This document shows, piece after piece, positions 34,037 through 43,811 of a DNA stretch of 64,000 nucleotides (positions within the stretch are counted from its first letter, which is position 1; each line of letters starts with the position of its first letter). The notes below the pieces were generated by a model. That model was given only the letters and a program-made list of their open reading frames with translations, made no database searches and was not told where the DNA came from. Both the position numbers and the translations under genes were made by a program. This DNA comes from Leisingera sp. ANG1 (lineage in GTDB: Bacteria; Pseudomonadota; Alphaproteobacteria; Rhodobacterales; Rhodobacteraceae): assembly GCF_000203975.2 (NCBI RefSeq), contig NZ_AFCF02000002.1, forward strand, positions 1-64,000, written 5' to 3'.

Positions 34037-35308
34037 ATGACCGTGCAATCCCTGAATCTGTCCGATCTCAAAGCCAAGAGCCCTAAAGCCCTGCTGGCGA
34101 TGGCTGAGGAGCTGGAGATCGAAAACGCCTCGACCATGCGCAAGGGCGAGATGATGTTCCAGATCCTGCGGGAACGCGCGGATGAGGGCTGGGACATCGG
34201 CGGCGACGGTGTGCTGGAAGTGCTGCAGGACGGCTTTGGCTTTCTGCGCTCTCCTGAGGCAAACTATCTACCGGGTCCGGACGACATCTATGTCTCTCCC
34301 GACATGATCCGCCAGTATTCTTTGCGCACTGGCGACACGGTCGAAGGCCAGATCAAGGCGCCGCTGGAGTCGGAGCGCTATTTTGCACTGACCAATGTCA
34401 CCAAGATCAACTTCGAGGAGCCTGAAAAGGCCCGTCACAAGATCGCTTTTGACAACCTGACACCGCTCTATCCGGATGAGCGCCTGAAGATGGAGATCGA
34501 GGATCCCACCATCAAGGACCGCTCTGCCCGGGTGATCGACCTGGTGGCCCCCATCGGCAAGGGTCAGCGCTCGCTTATCGTGGCGCCGCCGCGCACCGGT
34601 AAGACGGTGATCCTGCAGAACATCGCGCACTCGATCGAAAAGAACCATCCGGAGTGCTACCTGATCGTTCTGCTGATTGACGAACGTCCGGAAGAGGTGA
34701 CCGACATGCAGCGCTCGGTGAAGGGTGAGGTTGTGTCCTCCACCTTTGACGAGCCGGCAACCCGCCATGTTGCAGTGTCCGAAATGGTCATCGAAAAGGC
34801 CAAGCGCCTGGTGGAGCATAAACGAGATGTTGTGATTCTTCTCGACTCGATCACAAGACTTGGTAGGGCGTTTAACACGGTGGTTCCGTCTTCAGGTAAA
34901 GTTCTGACCGGTGGCGTTGACGCAAACGCGCTGCAGCGGCCCAAGCGCTTCTTTGGTGCCGCGCGGAATATCGAGGAAGGCGGTTCGCTGACCATCATCG
35001 CCACCGCGCTGATCGACACCGGCTCGCGCATGGACGAGGTGATCTTTGAAGAATTCAAAGGCACCGGTAACTCGGAGATCGTGCTGGACCGCAAGATTGC
35101 CGACAAACGCGTGTTCCCGGCAATCGACATTCTCAAATCCGGCACCCGGAAAGAGGATCTGCTGGTCGACAAGGGCGATCTGGCCAAGACCTTTGTGCTG
35201 CGCCGGATCCTGAACCCGATGGGCACTACCGATGCTATCGAGTTCCTGCTGTCGAAGCTGAAGCAGACAAAGTCGAACTCCGAATTCTTCGACTCTATGA
35301 ACACCTGA
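34037..35308 (+). CDS. rho: Transcription termination factor Rho
   Basis: Hexameric RNA-dependent helicase that ends transcription. The 423-residue protein has the N-terminal helical and cold-shock-like RNA domain ([37 protein letters not shown]), Walker A APPRTGKT (183-190), Walker B segment [17 protein letters not shown], the Q-loop [20 protein letters not shown] and the R-loop region. It begins the plus-strand series rho-mnmE-mnmG-rsmG-parA-parB. AGGCCG precedes the ATG only weakly, so expression may depend on the leader. Confidence 0.97.
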   Translation: MTVQSLNLSDLKAKSPKALLAMAEELEIENASTMRKGEMMFQILRERADEGWDIGGDGVLEVLQDGFGFLRSPEANYLPGPDDIYVSPDMIRQYSLRTGDTVEGQIKAPLESERYFALTNVTKINFEEPEKARHKIAFDNLTPLYPDERLKMEIEDPTIKDRSARVIDLVAPIGKGQRSLIVAPPRTGKTVILQNIAHSIEKNHPECYLIVLLIDERPEEVTDMQRSVKGEVVSSTFDEPATRHVAVSEMVIEKAKRLVEHKRDVVILLDSITRLGRAFNTVVPSSGKVLTGGVDANALQRPKRFFGAARNIEEGGSLTIIATALIDTGSRMDEVIFEEFKGTGNSEIVLDRKIADKRVFPAIDILKSGTRKEDLLVDKGDLAKTFVLRRILNPMGTTDAIEFLLSKLKQTKSNSEFFDSMNT

Positions 35309-35338
35309 TCCGGGCCGGCAAGAAAGAAGGGCCATCCC

Positions 35339-36625
35339 ATGGACACGATCTTTGCGCTGGCCTCCGCACAAGGGAAGGCCGGGGTCGCGGTAATCCGCAT
35401 TTCCGGCCCATTGGCGCTTGACGCTGGCGCGCAGATTTGCGGCGGTGAACTGCCGGCGCGGGGCACCAGTCTGCGAATCTTGCAAGACGAATCAGGTGAA
35501 CGCCTGGACGAAGCTCTGGTTCTAAGCTTCTCAGCTCCAAAAAGCTTTACGGGTGAAAATACCGTTGAATTTCAAACACATGGAAGTACGGCGGTGGTCT
35601 CTGCGGTGTTGGATTCCCTGGGGCGAATCAACGGGCTTCGCATGGCTGAACCGGGGGAGTTCACCCGCCGCGCTTTGGAAAACGGCAACTTGGACCTGGC
35701 GCAGGTCGAAGGGCTCGCCGATCTGATAGATGCTGAAACCGAAGCGCAACGCAGACAAGCACAGGTCGTTCTTGCCGGCGGGCTGGGGCGATTGGCCGAA
35801 TCCTGGCGTACAAGCCTGATCCGTGCCGCATCCTTGATCGAAGTCACAATCGATTTTGCTGATGAAGAGGTGCCGGTTGACGTGACCCCGGAAGTCTCTG
35901 AGCTGCTGGCACATGTTCAAGCCGGCCTCGAAAAGGAGACCGCCGGCGTTAGAATAGCAGAGCGGATTCGCAGCGGGTTTGAAGTTGCTATTGTTGGTGC
36001 TCCGAATGTGGGAAAGTCCACGCTGCTGAACGCGCTGGCCGGCCGGGAAGCCGCGATCACGTCAGAGTATGCCGGCACGACGCGCGATATAATCGAAGTG
36101 CGGATGGATCTAGCCGGCCTGCCGGTCACGCTTTTGGATACTGCCGGCCTTCGCGACACGGATGACCATGTCGAGGGCATCGGCATTGCCCTGGCCCGAA
36201 GGAGGGCTGAGGAAGCCGATCTGCGTGTGTTTCTTGCGGAAGACAGTGAAGTTCTGGACGTCGAGATGCGCGCCGGCGACATTCGCTTGCGGCCAAAGGC
36301 TGATTTGCGTGCAGAACAAGGAAATGCAATCTCGGGCCGGTCGGGGCAGGGTGTCGATCAGCTTGTTGATCATGTGTCCTCTGTCCTCAAGAGCCGTTCA
36401 GCACAGGCGGGAATTGCAACGCGTGCCCGTCACCGGGATGCGATGTTGTCGGCTCTGCTCAGCTTGACTGAAGCCCAAGACATTCTGCGGCGCGGACCGG
36501 AGTATTATGATATAGCTGCCGAAGAAATGCGTTCGGCAATCCGATCCTTGGAGATGCTTGTTGGCCGGATCGGGGTTGAAAATCTTCTTGATGAGATTTT
36601 CTCTAGTTTCTGTCTCGGAAAGTGA
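35339..36625 (+). CDS. mnmE: tRNA uridine-5-carboxymethylaminomethyl modification GTPase MnmE
   Basis: With MnmG it installs the cmnm5 group on U34 of several tRNAs. The 428-residue protein has the N-terminal tetrahydrofolate-binding domain ([13 protein letters not shown]-like, here [15 protein letters not shown]), the G1 motif GAPNVGKS (220-227), G2 TTRD, G3 [16 protein letters not shown] and the C-terminal CxGK motif FCLGK with the catalytic cysteine near residue 426. GGGCC precedes the ATG. It ends 13 bp before mnmG, so the pair is surely cotranscribed. Confidence 0.96.
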   Translation: MDTIFALASAQGKAGVAVIRISGPLALDAGAQICGGELPARGTSLRILQDESGERLDEALVLSFSAPKSFTGENTVEFQTHGSTAVVSAVLDSLGRINGLRMAEPGEFTRRALENGNLDLAQVEGLADLIDAETEAQRRQAQVVLAGGLGRLAESWRTSLIRAASLIEVTIDFADEEVPVDVTPEVSELLAHVQAGLEKETAGVRIAERIRSGFEVAIVGAPNVGKSTLLNALAGREAAITSEYAGTTRDIIEVRMDLAGLPVTLLDTAGLRDTDDHVEGIGIALARRRAEEADLRVFLAEDSEVLDVEMRAGDIRLRPKADLRAEQGNAISGRSGQGVDQLVDHVSSVLKSRSAQAGIATRARHRDAMLSALLSLTEAQDILRRGPEYYDIAAEEMRSAIRSLEMLVGRIGVENLLDEIFSSFCLGK

Positions 36626-36630
36626 AGGAG

Positions 36631-36646
36631 TGTTTCACGTGAAACA
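36631..36646. promoter_or_regulatory. parS: parS site 1 (ParB/Spo0J binding), perfect 16-mer
   Basis: TGTTTCACGTGAAACA, an exact match to the conserved bacterial parS palindrome. It covers the mnmG ribosome binding site region and start codon, 3.3 kb from oriC. ParB (39956-40849) should load here. Confidence 0.95.
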
Positions 36647-38513
36647 TTCATCGTATGACGTGATTGTAGTTGGCGGCGGCCACGCCGGTACCGAAGCTGC
36701 CCATGCTTCGGCGAGAATGGGCGCCGCAACTGCACTGGTGACCTTGAACCGTGACGGCATCGGAGTAATGTCATGCAACCCGGCAATTGGTGGCTTGGGC
36801 AAAGGGCACTTGGTCCGGGAAATTGACGCAATGGATGGCGTCATGGGCCGTGTTGCTGATTTGGCAGGAATTCAGTTCCGGTTGCTGAACCGCAGAAAGG
36901 GACCTGCCGTACAAGGGCCGCGGGCCCAATCGGATAGAGCTATCTATCGCCTGGAAATGCTTCGGCTGACGGAAACTCAACAGAACCTGGACATCGTGGA
37001 AGGCGAAGTAACAGACTTTCTGATGTCCGGAGAAACTGTTGCCGGCGTTGTGCTGGCTGACGGCAGCGAAATCCCAGCTAAGTCGGTTGTGCTGACCTCA
37101 GGCACGTTTCTTCGCGGCGTTATTCACATTGGAGATGTGTCGAAGCCAGGCGGCCGGATGGGAGATAAACCGTCTGTCAAATTGGCTGAGCGCCTTGATA
37201 GTTTTGAACTTCCGCTCGGTCGACTTAAAACTGGCACGCCGCCACGCTTGGATGGGCGGACCATTAACTGGGAGAGTTTGGACGCCCAGCCGGGAGATGA
37301 TGATCCTGTCTTCTTTTCCTTTCTGTCTAAAACCCTGAATGCGCAGCAGGTGTCTTGCGGCATTACGCATACCAATGCCAAAACCCACGACATAATCCGC
37401 CGGAACTTGGAACGATCCGCGATGTATGGCGGACATATCGAAGGGGTCGGACCGCGGTATTGCCCCTCGATTGAAGACAAAATTGTGAGGTTCTCGGACA
37501 AGGAAAGCCATCAGATCTTTCTGGAGCCAGAAGGGGTGACGGATCACACCGTGTATCCCAATGGCATCTCCACCAGCCTGCCTGTGGAGGTGCAGGAGGA
37601 ATATGTCCGGTCGATTTCAGGTCTTGAGCACGCAGACATCCTGCAGCCGGGGTATGCGATTGAGTATGACTATGTCGATCCAAGAGCGCTCCAGTTAGAT
37701 CTATCGCTAAAGGATGTTCCTGGCCTTTATCTTGCAGGACAAATCAACGGAACGACTGGCTATGAGGAAGCCGCTGCGCAGGGACTGGTCGCGGGGCTCA
37801 ACGCGGCGCACCGGGCCAGGGAAAGAGCGCCTATCACCTTCAGCCGGTCGAACAGCTACATCGGTGTGATGATCGATGATCTTACGACCAACGGCGTTAC
37901 TGAGCCTTACCGGATGTTCACCTCAAGGGCGGAGTTCAGATTGTCCCTTCGGGCTGATAATGCGGATCAGAGGCTGACACCGATGGCGATTGATCTGGGG
38001 TGTGCCGGAGAAGAACGTCGGCGGGCCTTTGAGAAGAAGAATGAACAACTAGTCTCAGCTCGAAAGAGACTTGAGTCCGAGACTTTTACACCCAAACAGG
38101 TGGCAACTGCGGGTATCCGGATCAATCAGGATGGCAATAGGCGGACTGGTTTGGATGTTCTGGCTTTTCCTGATGTCACTTTTGAAAATGTGATCCAACT
38201 GATGCCTGACTTGGATGAAGTGGATCCGGAGATTCGCCGGCAGATGGAGCGGGACGCCCTCTATGCAAATTATATTGCGCGTCAGGAGCGGGAAATCTCC
38301 GCAATGAAGCGTGATGAAGGTCATGTGATCCCGAAGGGCTTTGTTTTTGAAGATGTCGACGGTCTTTCCAAAGAGCTTCAACAGAAGCTAGCGCGAGTGC
38401 GTCCGGAAACCCTGGCCCAAGCCGCTCGGATCGACGGAATGACTCCCGCTGCCCTTGCGCTGATCCTTGCCCGTCTTCGCAAGGGGAAATCGGGGCAGGA
38501 GAAGACTGGATGA
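36639..38513 (+). CDS. mnmG: tRNA uridine-5-carboxymethylaminomethyl modification enzyme MnmG
   Basis: FAD enzyme and partner of MnmE. The frame allows 624 residues from a GTG at 36639, which has AAGGAG 8 nt upstream; a GTG at 36630 (VFHVKH) is the alternative. FAD binding is seen in [23 protein letters not shown], then [44 protein letters not shown], and [12 protein letters not shown]. The C-terminal helical domain binds MnmE and tRNA. The first codons are overlapped by a perfect parS site (36631-36646). Confidence 0.95.
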   Translation: MKHSSYDVIVVGGGHAGTEAAHASARMGAATALVTLNRDGIGVMSCNPAIGGLGKGHLVREIDAMDGVMGRVADLAGIQFRLLNRRKGPAVQGPRAQSDRAIYRLEMLRLTETQQNLDIVEGEVTDFLMSGETVAGVVLADGSEIPAKSVVLTSGTFLRGVIHIGDVSKPGGRMGDKPSVKLAERLDSFELPLGRLKTGTPPRLDGRTINWESLDAQPGDDDPVFFSFLSKTLNAQQVSCGITHTNAKTHDIIRRNLERSAMYGGHIEGVGPRYCPSIEDKIVRFSDKESHQIFLEPEGVTDHTVYPNGISTSLPVEVQEEYVRSISGLEHADILQPGYAIEYDYVDPRALQLDLSLKDVPGLYLAGQINGTTGYEEAAAQGLVAGLNAAHRARERAPITFSRSNSYIGVMIDDLTTNGVTEPYRMFTSRAEFRLSLRADNADQRLTPMAIDLGCAGEERRRAFEKKNEQLVSARKRLESETFTPKQVATAGIRINQDGNRRTGLDVLAFPDVTFENVIQLMPDLDEVDPEIRRQMERDALYANYIARQEREISAMKRDEGHVIPKGFVFEDVDGLSKELQQKLARVRPETLAQAARIDGMTPAALALILARLRKGKSGQEKTG

Positions 38514-39127
38514 GCAGCAAGAAGCTCCTAGATGACCTCAGTGTTTCACGTGAAACATTTGAACGCCTCGAGATCTTTGAAAGAGTTATTCGCAAGTGGA
38601 ATCCGAAGATCAACTTGGTCTCCCGTTCCAGTCTTGACGAACTCTGGACGCGTCATATAGCGGATTCTGTTCAAGTTTTCCGCAGTGTCGACGCGCCGAA
38701 GCATTGGGTCGACATCGGCAGCGGCGGAGGATTTCCTGGAGTTGTGGTTGCGTTGCTCGCCGCGGATGAAACTCCGGAAACCAAGATAACGTTGATCGAG
38801 AGTGATCAACGCAAGTCTGCCTTCCTTCGAACAGCGGCCAGAGAGTGCGGCGCATCGATTACAGTCCTGAGCAGCCGGATTGAACAGGTTGAACCGCAGA
38901 GCGCAGATGTATTGTCTGCCAGGGCACTTGCCGGATTGAGTGATCTCTTGGGTTTCGCAGAGCGTCATCTCGCGGCCGATGGCGTTTGTGTGTTCCCCAA
39001 AGGTGAGAACTGGAAAAAAGAAGTGGATAACGCTCGGCAGCAATGGCGATTCGAGTTGGAAACGACTAAAAGTTTGACTGAGCCAGAAGCAGTAATCCTG
39101 AAAATCAGGGGAGTAGAACGTGTCTGA
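38510..39127 (+). CDS. rsmG: 16S rRNA (guanine527-N7)-methyltransferase RsmG
   Basis: Methylates G527 of 16S rRNA with S-adenosylmethionine; loss causes low-level streptomycin resistance in other bacteria. The 205-residue protein has [23 protein letters not shown], the SAM-binding [14 protein letters not shown] (about residues 65-78), [11 protein letters not shown] and [12 protein letters not shown]. It overlaps mnmG by 4 bp and parA by 8 bp. The segment [10 protein letters not shown] (residues 12-21) is encoded across a perfect parS site. Confidence 0.95.
   Translation: MSSKKLLDDLSVSRETFERLEIFERVIRKWNPKINLVSRSSLDELWTRHIADSVQVFRSVDAPKHWVDIGSGGGFPGVVVALLAADETPETKITLIESDQRKSAFLRTAARECGASITVLSSRIEQVEPQSADVLSARALAGLSDLLGFAERHLAADGVCVFPKGENWKKEVDNARQQWRFELETTKSLTEPEAVILKIRGVERV
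38542..38557. promoter_or_regulatory. parS: parS site 2, perfect 16-mer inside rsmG
   Basis: TGTTTCACGTGAAACA inside the 5' end of rsmG, 1.9 kb from site 1 and about 0.6 kb before parA. It encodes CFT-like codons read as VSRETF in the rsmG frame, so it is maintained within a protein-coding constraint. Confidence 0.95.
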
Positions 39128-39929
39128 TTTTTCCCGCCCGGAGGGGCCTCGGATCATCGCGGTCGCAAATCAGAAAGGCGGGGTAGGGAAGACAACAACA
39201 GCCATAAATCTTGCAGCAGCGTTGGTGGAATGCGGGCTGCGGGTACTGGTTGTCGACCTGGATCCGCAAGGCAATGCCTCCACAGGATTGGGTATTGAAC
39301 CGTCGGATCGGGACCTGACGACTTATGATCTCCTTGTTGAGGACGCATCTTTGTCGGATGTTATCCGGCAAACGGAGATTGAGGATCTTTGCATTATTCC
39401 AGCGACTGTTGATCTCAGTTCTGCCGATATCGAACTATTCACCAATGAGAAGCGCAGTTTCCTATTGCACGATGCTCTTCGGCAAACGGCTATGGATGAA
39501 TATGATTGGGATTATGTTCTGATTGATTGTCCGCCATCCCTGAATTTGCTGACAGTTAATGCGATGGTTGCTGCGCATTCAGTCCTAGTGCCATTGCAAA
39601 GTGAGTTCTTTGCGCTGGAAGGCGTGACACAGTTGATGCTGACGATCCGGGAAGTCCGGCAGTCGGCGAATCCGAATCTGCGGATTGAGGGAATCGTTCT
39701 GACCATGTTCGACCGGCGCAATAACCTGTCGCAACAGGTTGAGCAGGACGCACGGGATAATTTGGGTGATCTTGTGTTCCAAACGAAGATCCCGCGCAAC
39801 GTGCGTGTGAGTGAGGCACCGTCTTACGCACAGCCCGTATTGAACTATGACAGCAACTCCCAGGGTGCACAGGCTTATCGCGCACTGGCAGAAGAAATCC
39901 TGAATAAACATCACAAGATAGCGGCGTAA
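39120..39929 (+). CDS. parA: Chromosome partitioning ATPase ParA
   Basis: Walker-type ATPase that moves ParB-parS complexes over the nucleoid. The 269-residue protein has the deviant Walker A QKGGVGKTTTAINLAAAL (19-26 core), DLDPQGNASTGLG, Walker B YVLIDCPPSLNLLT and the PLQSEFFALEGVTQL segment. It starts at a GTG with GGGGAG upstream and overlaps rsmG by 8 bp. The parB gene follows 26 bp later. Chromosomal parABS beside oriC matches the alphaproteobacterial arrangement. Confidence 0.96.
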   Translation: MSDFSRPEGPRIIAVANQKGGVGKTTTAINLAAALVECGLRVLVVDLDPQGNASTGLGIEPSDRDLTTYDLLVEDASLSDVIRQTEIEDLCIIPATVDLSSADIELFTNEKRSFLLHDALRQTAMDEYDWDYVLIDCPPSLNLLTVNAMVAAHSVLVPLQSEFFALEGVTQLMLTIREVRQSANPNLRIEGIVLTMFDRRNNLSQQVEQDARDNLGDLVFQTKIPRNVRVSEAPSYAQPVLNYDSNSQGAQAYRALAEEILNKHHKIAA

Positions 39930-39955
39930 ATGCAGAATACGGACCGGAGGCAACC

Positions 39956-40849
39956 ATGGCAGACAAAAAGACAAAACCACGCGGACTTGGCCGGGGGTTG
40001 TCGGCGTTGATGGCAGATGTGAACCCTGCGCCAGTCAGCACGCAGGCTGAAGCACCACGAAATGCGGAAATACTGGTGCCAATCGAAAATGTCATTGCCA
40101 ACCCGAACCAGCCGAGGCGCCAATTCCTGCAGGAAGACCTGGATGACCTGACGGCTTCCATCAAGGAGAAGGGGGTTCTTCAGCCACTGATCGTTCGGCC
40201 CCGTCCTGGCGGGAAGTATGAGATTGTTGCTGGTGAGCGCCGCTGGCGCGCGTCGCAGGCAGCCCAGTTGCACGAAGTTCCGGTTCTGATCCGCGATTAT
40301 TCCGACCTGGAGATGATGGAAGTTGCCATCATCGAAAACATCCAGCGCTCGGATCTGAACGCGATGGAAGAGGCGCAGAGCTACAAGCAACTGATGGAAA
40401 AATTCGGGCATACGCAGGAAAAAATGGCAGAGGCGCTGGGGAAAAGCCGTAGCCACATCGCCAATCTTGTGCGCCTTCTGCACCTTCCGGAAGATGTCCA
40501 AATCCTGGTTCAGGAACGCAAACTGTCCGCGGGCCATGCCCGCGCTCTGATCACTTCGGATCATGCCTCAGAATTAGCGGCAAAGATCGTGAAGGGTGGT
40601 TTGTCCGTTCGTGCTACTGAAGCATTGGTGAAAAAAGACGCGGCTGGCATTCAGGCGGCCGGTGCCAAGAAACCTCGTAAAGCTCCAGAAAAGGACGCCG
40701 ATACCCGGGCACTGGAGGGCGACTTGTCAGCGATGCTGAAAATGAAGGTCTCGATCGATCACAAGCCTGGCGGTGAGGCGGGTGCGGTGACGATCAGCTA
40801 TGAGAGCCTGGATCAGTTGGACGAACTGTGCAATCTGCTCAGCCGTTAG
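39956..40849 (+). CDS. parB: Chromosome partitioning protein ParB
   Basis: CTP-dependent DNA clamp that loads on parS and spreads. The 297-residue protein begins [22 protein letters not shown], the short N-terminal ParA-contacting segment. It has the CTP-binding GERRWRA motif (93-99), [20 protein letters not shown], the helix-turn-helix [23 protein letters not shown] and the C-terminal dimerisation domain after a Lys-rich linker. Two parS sites are just upstream. Its last 11 bp overlap the end of the convergent DUF454 gene. Confidence 0.96.
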   Translation: MADKKTKPRGLGRGLSALMADVNPAPVSTQAEAPRNAEILVPIENVIANPNQPRRQFLQEDLDDLTASIKEKGVLQPLIVRPRPGGKYEIVAGERRWRASQAAQLHEVPVLIRDYSDLEMMEVAIIENIQRSDLNAMEEAQSYKQLMEKFGHTQEKMAEALGKSRSHIANLVRLLHLPEDVQILVQERKLSAGHARALITSDHASELAAKIVKGGLSVRATEALVKKDAAGIQAAGAKKPRKAPEKDADTRALEGDLSAMLKMKVSIDHKPGGEAGAVTISYESLDQLDELCNLLSR

Positions 40850-41192
40850 GCCTGGTCCAGATGAAGAGAAGCACGGTTGACAGAACTACTGTTTGAATCC
40901 CCAGCACGTGACCGGGGACGCCCAACAGCAGAGACAGGCCAAAGACGGCGGCAATCGACAGGGTTGCCGCCTTTTTTGCACCCGGCCGGATAGCGCCATG
41001 ATCGCGCCAGTCCATGATCATAGGACCAAAGACGTTGTGATCAACGATCCAGTTGTGCAGGCGCTCAGAGGAATTTGCGAAGAAGAACGCTGCAAGAAGT
41101 AAGAATGGAACGGTGGGAAGCAGGGGGAGAACAATGCCAATGACGGCCAAGGCGACGCAGAATAATCCCAGGCCGGCGTAGAGGAAACGCAT
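40839..41192 (-). CDS. DUF454 (YbaN-like) membrane protein
   Basis: A 117-residue inner-membrane protein with the DUF454 pattern: MRFLYAGLGLFCVALAVIGIVLPLLPTVPFLLLAAFFFANSSERLHNWI (helix, LP-T-PF loop, SSERLH), then HNVFGPMIMDWRDHGAIRPGAKKAA and two more helices. Function is unknown. It lies 4 bp after hemW on the same strand, closing an rph-rdgB-hemW-DUF454 operon, and its end overlaps the end of parB. Confidence 0.87.
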   Translation of the reverse strand: MRFLYAGLGLFCVALAVIGIVLPLLPTVPFLLLAAFFFANSSERLHNWIVDHNVFGPMIMDWRDHGAIRPGAKKAATLSIAAVFGLSLLLGVPGHVLGIQTVVLSTVLLFIWTRPNG

Positions 41193-41196
41193 TGCT

Positions 41197-42351
41197 TCAA
41201 TCCATCAACAGTTCGCGGAGTACCGCATTCAATACCGCGCGGCCCTGGTCAGTCGCGCGAAGCCTCTGGCCAGAGATAGTCACCATACCCATTTGTGCAA
41301 GATCATGCAGCCGGTCTTCTGGAAATTTGCACCCCGAAAGCTGGCTGTATCGCCCCATATCCAGACCTTCAGACAGGCGCATCCCCATCATGAGGTATTC
41401 AGCCGCAGCATCTTCCCGGTTTAGTTTCTCTCGCAGGGATTCCCCGTTGCCACTACTCACAGCATTCAACCAGGCCCCGGGCGCCAGATGGGTTTCAGTG
41501 GCATGACGCAGGCCGTTCAAGGTCAGACGTCCGTGGGCCCCGGGGCCGATGCCGGCATAGTCGCCATAGCGCCAGTAGATCAGGTTGTGGCGTGATTCTG
41601 CTCCGGGCTTGGCGTGGTTCGAGATTTCATAGCCAGCCATACCGAAGCCGGCGCAGACCTCCTGGGTAGCCTGGTACATATCTGCTGCCGTGTCGTCTTC
41701 CGGCAACCCGCGCAACTTGCCGCGGGCATACCGGTCGCCAAAGGCAGTGCCTTCTTCGATGGTAAGCTGATAGAGCGACAGGTGGTCGATGGCCATGGAG
41801 AGCGCTTCGCGCAGTTCCGCCTGCCAAGATTTTAATGTTTGCCCCTGACGCGCGTAGATGAGGTCAAAGCTCACGCGATCGAAACATTTACGGGCTATGT
41901 CGAAAGCTGTTTTGGCCTCTGCAACGCTGTGAATACGACCAAGCCGGCGCAGGTCTTCGTCGTTCAGGGCCTGTATGCCCATGGAGACCCTGTTTACGCC
42001 TGCGTCGCGGTAGCCCGCAAAACGGCCGGCTTCAACAGATCCAGGGTTTGCTTCAAGAGATATCTCTATGTCATTGGCGAAAGGCCAAATTTCACGTGCG
42101 CGCTCAATAACAGCGGCCACAGTGTCCGGCCGCATGAGGGAAGGGGTGCCGCCGCCAAAGAAAATCGAGTTCAGAACACGACCGGAAAGCTGCTCTGAGA
42201 GTCTGTCAAGTTCGCTCAGATAGGCTCTAACCCATAGCTTTTGGTCTATGCTTGCCGAAACATGGCTGTTGAAATCGCAATAGGGGCATTTGGCCTGGCA
42301 AAAAGGCCAATGCACGTAAAGGCCAAAGCCCCCATTGCGCCAGTCATCCAC
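41197..42351 (-). CDS. hemW: Radical SAM heme chaperone HemW
   Basis: Heme-binding radical SAM protein that hands heme to respiratory enzymes; old annotations call it an oxygen-independent coproporphyrinogen oxidase. The 384-residue protein has the Fe-S motif CQAKCPYCDFNSH (about residues 19-27), FFGGGTPSLM, ANPGSVEAGRFAGYRDAGVNRVSMGIQA and NLIYWRYGDYAGIGPGAH. The start is a GTG at 42351 that overlaps the rdgB stop by 8 bp; a longer frame from 42477 lies inside rdgB. Confidence 0.93.
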   Translation of the reverse strand: MDDWRNGGFGLYVHWPFCQAKCPYCDFNSHVSASIDQKLWVRAYLSELDRLSEQLSGRVLNSIFFGGGTPSLMRPDTVAAVIERAREIWPFANDIEISLEANPGSVEAGRFAGYRDAGVNRVSMGIQALNDEDLRRLGRIHSVAEAKTAFDIARKCFDRVSFDLIYARQGQTLKSWQAELREALSMAIDHLSLYQLTIEEGTAFGDRYARGKLRGLPEDDTAADMYQATQEVCAGFGMAGYEISNHAKPGAESRHNLIYWRYGDYAGIGPGAHGRLTLNGLRHATETHLAPGAWLNAVSSGNGESLREKLNREDAAAEYLMMGMRLSEGLDMGRYSQLSGCKFPEDRLHDLAQMGMVTISGQRLRATDQGRAVLNAVLRELLMD

Positions 42352-42958
42352 CGAAACAGCCCTGGACGAACTGGGCCACCGCCTTGCCGCGGTGGCTGAT
42401 CTTGTTCTTCTCCGCCGGGTCCATTTCGGCGCAGGTGATGTCAAAGCCGTCAGGCTGGAACATCGGGTCGTAGCCAAAGCCGTGTTCGCCGCGGATCGGC
42501 CAGACCAGCTGACCTGGCATCACGCCCTCGAACACTTCGTCATGTCCGTCGGGCCACGCAATCACCAGGGTGCAGCGGAACTGGGCAGTGCGCGGCGCGC
42601 TGGCTCCGGCAGCGGTTAGCTCATCATTGGCGCGGGTCATTGCCAGCTTGAAGTCGCGGCCGTTCGGTGTTTCGGCCCAGTCGGCAGTGTAGACGCCGGG
42701 CGCTCCGTTGAGTGCGTCGATGGTGATGCCGGAATCATCGGACAGGGCCGGCAGGCCGGTTGCCGTGGCGGCAGCGTGGGCCTTGATGCGGGCATTGCCG
42801 ACAAATGTGTCCTCGGTTTCCTCGGGTTCCGGCAAATTCATCTCGCCGGCGCCAACAACCTGCACGCCGAAGGGGGCGAGGATTTCGGAGATCTCGTTCA
42901 GCTTGCCCTTGTTATGGGTGGCGACAAGCAGCTTGCCGCCTTCCAGTTTGCGGGTCAT
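42344..42958 (-). CDS. rdgB: XTP/dITP diphosphatase RdgB
   Basis: Removes inosine, xanthosine and related triphosphates from the nucleotide pool. The 204-residue protein has [18 protein letters not shown] (9-26), [47 protein letters not shown] and the late [13 protein letters not shown] motif. The [29 protein letters not shown] segment also fits. It sits between rph and hemW with 4- and 8-bp overlaps. Confidence 0.95.
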   Translation of the reverse strand: MTRKLEGGKLLVATHNKGKLNEISEILAPFGVQVVGAGEMNLPEPEETEDTFVGNARIKAHAAATATGLPALSDDSGITIDALNGAPGVYTADWAETPNGRDFKLAMTRANDELTAAGASAPRTAQFRCTLVIAWPDGHDEVFEGVMPGQLVWPIRGEHGFGYDPMFQPDGFDITCAEMDPAEKNKISHRGKAVAQFVQGCFGG

Positions 42959-43668
42959 TTGCAGGCGGCCTTCTGCATTTCTGCCAGCTCGGAGGTGCCT
43001 TTAGCGGCCAGGTCCATCAGCTGGTTCATCTGGTCGCGGGAAAAGACGGAGCCCTCGGCAGACATCTGTACTTCGATCAGCTTACCGGATCCGGTCATGA
43101 TGAAGTTGCCGTCCACGCCGGCCTCGGAATCCTCGGGGTAATCCAGATCCAGCACCGGCTGGCCGGCATAGATGCCACAGGAAACGGCCGACACAGGATC
43201 CACCAGCGGATCGATATGCACATCACCAGCTTTCATCAATTTGTTGACGGCCAGACGCAGGGCAACCCAGCCGCCTGTGATCGAGGCGCAGCGGGTGCCG
43301 CCGTCGGCCTGCAGGACGTCGCAGTCGATGGTGATCTGGCGCTCGCCCAGGGCAACGCGGTCGACGCCGGCCCGAAGCGCGCGGCCGATCAGGCGCTGGA
43401 TTTCCACTGTGCGCCCGCCCTGCTTGCCAGAGGCTGCTTCGCGGCGCATCCGGGTGTTTGTGGCACGGGGCAGCATGCCGTATTCGGCGGTAACCCAGCC
43501 CAGGCCGGTACCCTTTATGAAGGGCGGCACGCGGTCTTCGATGGTGGCGGTGCACAGGACATGGGTGTCGCCGGCCTTGATCAGGCAGGAGCCCTCGGCG
43601 TGTTTGGTGAAGCCGGTCTCGATCGAGACAGGGCGCATTTCATTCAGTTCTCGTCCTGAGGGTCGCAT
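42955..43668 (-). CDS. rph: Ribonuclease PH
   Basis: Phosphorolytic exoribonuclease that trims tRNA 3' ends. The 237-residue protein begins [33 protein letters not shown], the family start, and has the [20 protein letters not shown] segment, the catalytic [23 protein letters not shown] and [10 protein letters not shown]-like [19 protein letters not shown]. It leads the rph-rdgB-hemW-DUF454 operon and is divergent from hrcA. A GGGGATATCCCC palindrome lies at 43693-43704 in the gap. Confidence 0.96.
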   Translation of the reverse strand: MRPSGRELNEMRPVSIETGFTKHAEGSCLIKAGDTHVLCTATIEDRVPPFIKGTGLGWVTAEYGMLPRATNTRMRREAASGKQGGRTVEIQRLIGRALRAGVDRVALGERQITIDCDVLQADGGTRCASITGGWVALRLAVNKLMKAGDVHIDPLVDPVSAVSCGIYAGQPVLDLDYPEDSEAGVDGNFIMTGSGKLIEVQMSAEGSVFSRDQMNQLMDLAAKGTSELAEMQKAACK

Positions 43669-43729
43669 GGCACTTCCTTTTGCTGTTGGCTTGGGGATAT
43701 CCCCCGGACGCGGGGCTATGCAAGCCCGA

Positions 43730-43758
43730 TTGACCTTTTCCCGAAGTGCTCTTTAATG
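43730..43758 (+). promoter_or_regulatory. Candidate sigma-70-type promoter of hrcA-grpE
   Basis: TTGACC and TTAATG are separated by 17 bp, about 55 nt before hrcA. No CIRCE element (TTAGCACTC-N9-GAGTGCTAA) is visible in the gap. Confidence 0.45.
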
Positions 43759-43811
43759 ACATTTTGGAGCCGGGTTCCTATGTTTAGACCGGAAGAAATG
43801 CTGGCAGGCTG

